A stretch of DNA of 23,413 bases from a virus. The position numbers and the translations under genes were made by a program. Where the stretch lies: IMG/VR virus record IMGVR_UViG_3300050015_000445, positions 1-23,413 of that record. One strand, written 5' to 3'. Positions 20,834 through 23,413 of this stretch are shown here, one piece after another. The notes below the pieces were generated by a model. It saw nothing but the letters and a program-made list of their open reading frames with translations. It was not told where the DNA came from and searched no databases. Numbering within the stretch: position 1 is the stretch's first letter; each line of letters opens with the position of its first letter.

Positions 20834-20852
20834 TCAACGAAAAGTCCTTTCC
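20823..20852. terminator. Hairpin across abutting convergent stops
   Basis: GGAAAGGA (20823-20830) pairs with TCCTTTCC (20845-20852) across the two TGA stops that share TGATCA (20831-20836). No U-run follows on either strand, so it may slow or stop convergent transcription only partly. Confidence 0.45.
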
Positions 20853-21430
20853 TCCCAATTAAAATGGTACCCCAATTTCTTTGCTTTTTCATATTCACCA
20901 TCAAATAATTCGTTAGGATCAATCACTATATACGCCTTTTTGTTCATTATAGGAAGGTATCTTAAAGAACGTATATATGTCCCCTTTAGATATAAAAGTC
21001 CTCCTATAGTTACAGGTCCATTTTCTAAAGATGATAAAGGATTATTTTCAAAAGAGACATTTTGTTGCACATATTCGGGACAAAATTTTAAAGATTTTAA
21101 TTTATTTCCTTCTACCCAAAGATATCCTTTAATCATCTTTGGAAAACCTCTCAATGTTATTAAATCACAATCACATGCGTCTAAATTACCAGAAATCACA
21201 TTGAATTGTATATACTCTGGAAGCGATCCATGTATTTTAATATGTTGAAAATTTATATTATCATCAATATCTATTGAAAAATCATCATTGATTTCATATT
21301 TTCGTATAAAATGTTCTTCAAGCCAGCTTTTTATCAATGACAACCTGCCAATATTTAGATTTTGTAATTTAGACGAATCCTCAGGAGTCCTAACAAATGC
21401 CTCATCTATGTGTTCTCTTATCAATTTCAT
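20834..21430 (-). CDS. Single-module LRR protein
   Basis: I start this 198-aa protein at the second ATG (21430), not at 21439. That choice gives MKLIREHIDEAFVRT, which matches its paralogues, and an ATGA overlap with the upstream stop. The header is complete (KLQNLNIGRLSLIKSWLEEH, then YEINDDFSIDIDDNINF and LPEYIQF). Three or four repeats follow (TLRGFPKMIKGYLWVEGN, SLKFCPEYVQQNVSFENN, SLENGPVTIGGLLYLKGT), poorer in cysteine than in other copies, and a basic C-terminus. IRE-H (4-7) is the candidate processing site. It ends base-to-base against the glycosyltransferase gene. Confidence 0.85.
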   Translation of the reverse strand: MKLIREHIDEAFVRTPEDSSKLQNLNIGRLSLIKSWLEEHFIRKYEINDDFSIDIDDNINFQHIKIHGSLPEYIQFNVISGNLDACDCDLITLRGFPKMIKGYLWVEGNKLKSLKFCPEYVQQNVSFENNPLSSLENGPVTIGGLLYLKGTYIRSLRYLPIMNKKAYIVIDPNELFDGEYEKAKKLGYHFNWEERTFR

Positions 21431-23412
21431 ACGCTCCATATTCCTTTCAAGATAAATTCATATTGAGGATTTTTTTCTTGTGCTATATCTGTCATAGGTT
21501 TGATAACATCTGTCACATATTGTTCTGATGTTTTGTCTTCGAGATCATAGCTTTCAGAAAGATAGAATTTGTTTGTCTTTCCGTATTGCATCCAACATAC
21601 AACATTTTCATATGCTGAATGTTTTCCGTCCCATTCTATAGGGTAGGAAACCAATTCATACTTAATAATAGCATCAATTATATCTCCGTGTATTATATTC
21701 AATGAATCTGCAATGAAAAAATTACCATCTTTATCTGTGACTGCTCTGCTCATTATAGGAAATCTTTTGATTGAAGGAGGGTTCATGTATAGATCTCCTC
21801 CATCTAGTTTTTTATTATATGAAGAAACCTTTCCTATAAGAACTTCATTTAATGATTCATATAAACCATCAAGTTTCTTATTATCTTCTATTGTTTGTTT
21901 AGAATCATTATATCTATCAACATATCTCATATTTTCTCGTGGAACTCCCGTTCTTTCACAGTATTTTAATATTTCCCTTTCAGATAATCGGACATTGCCA
22001 TAAACGAATATTCCAGTTCTAAGAATGTTGGGTGCAAAATCTAAATTTATCAGATCATTGTCTTCACAATAGAAATTACCATTTATGTGGCGCGGGCAAC
22101 CTCTCAGTGTTGTCATTTTGTTTCCAGTTATAGACATCCAATTGTCCATATCTGCAAATTGAATATATTCAGGAAAATTACCATCGAAACGAAAATCTTT
22201 ATTTATACTCTGATCTGTAAATATTTCTAAATTATCTTTTATTGTACAAGTTTTATCTAAATCATTTTTTTCAAGCCATTTTTGGATTAATTGCCTTTTC
22301 CCAATTCCTAAATTTACTAATTTATTATCGCTTTTTGTAAAAAATTCATTTACTTTATTATATTTCGTATTATCTTCCTTTATTAAATCTGTATCATCTT
22401 CACCATCAACATATCTCATATTTTTACGTGGGAACGAATATTTTTTGCAATATTTTAATAATTCATCCTCAGATATTTCATTTCCACCATAATAAAATGA
22501 TGATGTTTTATTTAATATTTCTGGGGCAAATTCCAAAGATGTTAGTTTATTATTTGCGCAATAAAATGATTCATAAATTTTTGGAGGACATCCCCTTAAA
22601 GATGTCATACCATTTCCTTCTATAGAAAACCATCTTGGCCCATTTGCAAAGCGAATAAAATCTGGAAAATTACCATTAAGCTTAAAATCCCAATTTATAG
22701 CATTATGTGGTTCCAATTCCAATTTATCATTAATATATACATCAAAAAATTCGTGGTCAGATAGCCATTGTTCTATTAACTTTCTTTTTCCTATTCCCAA
22801 TGTATCTAATTTATCATCATTTTTTATAAATGATTCATTTAAATTTAATTGTCTATTTTCGTATTTTTCGAGTTCACTATCATTAACATTCACACTTCGT
22901 CTTATACGCCAACGTTCACAATTAAATTTTTTGCAATATTTTTCAATTGAATATTCGGAAATTTGATTGCCACCATAAATAAGTTTACCTAAATTTTGTA
23001 AATAAGGCGCATAGTCAAGAGATGTTAATTCATTATGATCACAATAGAAATTACCCAAACATATCTTTGGACTACCCTTTAACGTTGTTAACTTGTTTCC
23101 AGACACTGAATAATAAAAAAGTGTCTTATTAAAATTTATATAATTTGGCAAACCATCTGGTAAGTTTTGATCCAAATTAACACCATCATTTACATCTATG
23201 GTGTAATCATCCTTTATTACATAATTTTTTATGTAATGATCATCTAACCATTTTTTTATCAGTTGAGGTTTGCCTATACCTAAATTAACCAACTTATCAT
23301 CACCTTTTACAAAAGATTCGTCTAATTTATTGTATTTCTTATTAATGTTTTTTATTTTATTTGTGTCAGCGTGCTTAATATTGTATCTAAAATCATGTCT
23401 TAAAAAATTGTA
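21427..23412 (-). CDS. LRR polyprotein with distinct C-terminal domain, 5' end outside the window
   Basis: The frame stays open to the window edge, reading a module tail (FLRHDFRYNIKHADTNKI) and then the header LDESFVKGDDKLVNLGIGK; the TTG at 23292 is an internal leucine. Two more headers follow (LNESFIKNDDKLDTLGIGK; VNEFFTKSDNKLVNLGIGK). Each of the three modules has the INDD-like strand, F/L-P-x-x-I-x-F, and two canonical LRRs (e.g. SLRGCPPKIYESFYCANN), then a variant FAPEIL-x(n)-YGGNEIS repeat and a helix (LLKYCKKYSFPRKNMRYVD) absent from the single-module copies. The last 135 residues are a different, non-repeat domain (from about GDLYMNPPSIKRFPIMSRAV to EFILKGIWSV) that I do not recognise. 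Confidence 0.85.
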   Translation of the reverse strand, partial: YNFLRHDFRYNIKHADTNKIKNINKKYNKLDESFVKGDDKLVNLGIGKPQLIKKWLDDHYIKNYVIKDDYTIDVNDGVNLDQNLPDGLPNYINFNKTLFYYSVSGNKLTTLKGSPKICLGNFYCDHNELTSLDYAPYLQNLGKLIYGGNQISEYSIEKYCKKFNCERWRIRRSVNVNDSELEKYENRQLNLNESFIKNDDKLDTLGIGKRKLIEQWLSDHEFFDVYINDKLELEPHNAINWDFKLNGNFPDFIRFANGPRWFSIEGNGMTSLRGCPPKIYESFYCANNKLTSLEFAPEILNKTSSFYYGGNEISEDELLKYCKKYSFPRKNMRYVDGEDDTDLIKEDNTKYNKVNEFFTKSDNKLVNLGIGKRQLIQKWLEKNDLDKTCTIKDNLEIFTDQSINKDFRFDGNFPEYIQFADMDNWMSITGNKMTTLRGCPRHINGNFYCEDNDLINLDFAPNILRTGIFVYGNVRLSEREILKYCERTGVPRENMRYVDRYNDSKQTIEDNKKLDGLYESLNEVLIGKVSSYNKKLDGGDLYMNPPSIKRFPIMSRAVTDKDGNFFIADSLNIIHGDIIDAIIKYELVSYPIEWDGKHSAYENVVCWMQYGKTNKFYLSESYDLEDKTSEQYVTDVIKPMTDIAQEKNPQYEFILKGIWSV

Positions 23413-23413
23413 T

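Overview
The window looks like part of the genome of a large, AT-rich, tailed phage with T4-type (myovirus) virion genes, probably infecting a member of the Bacteroidota. The T4-type identity rests on recognisable relatives of gp55 (late sigma factor), gp4 (head-completion nuclease), gp20 (portal) and gp26 (T4_baseplate family). The host guess rests on start codons that lack Shine-Dalgarno sequences and instead follow A-rich leaders, on the low GC, and on no other evidence. No tRNA, CRISPR array, insertion sequence or origin was seen.

Layout. (1) 1-11834, plus strand: the tail of a modular leucine-rich-repeat (LRR) gene, then gp55-like, gp4-like, an unrecognised gene, portal, a charged core-like protein, small genes including an Nmad1/DUF1599 protein, a terminator, an ECF-type sigma factor with a downstream membrane protein, a RecB-type PD-(D/E)XK nuclease, two small membrane genes and a gp26-like tail or baseplate gene. 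(2) 15724-11852, minus strand: a 926-aa glycine- and alanine-rich hydrophobic protein, probably the tape measure, then an LRR gene and a decayed LRR copy. This block meets block 1 at a bidirectional terminator. (3) 15767-20833, plus strand: three overlapping LRR genes, thymidylate synthase and a GT-A glycosyltransferase. (4) 23412-20834, minus strand: an LRR polyprotein open to the window edge and a single-module LRR gene, ending base-to-base against the glycosyltransferase.

The dominant feature is a paralogous family with about 14 copies of one header (hydrophobic-x-E, S/A-F-T-R/K, DKL, LGIGK, LIKKWL, INDD), each normally followed by 21-residue LRRs. Copies occur singly and as polyproteins. 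Every header begins with an (I/L/V)-x-E motif that resembles the T4 prohead-protease site. I infer a family of capsid-packaged proteins, possibly cut apart during head maturation.

Three expression signals stand out. A textbook -1 ribosomal frameshift signal (A AAA AAC, 5-nt spacer, GC-rich hairpin) at 10331-10378 would join a membrane protein to a 103-codon extension that has no start of its own. The gp26-like gene has a +1-frame continuation, like frameshifted tail chaperones, next to the probable tape measure. A perfect 17-bp hairpin covers the thymidylate synthase start and holds a late-promoter-like box, the same arrangement T4 uses to silence read-through transcripts. TATAAATA-like boxes 10-20 nt before several starts fit the gp55-like factor.
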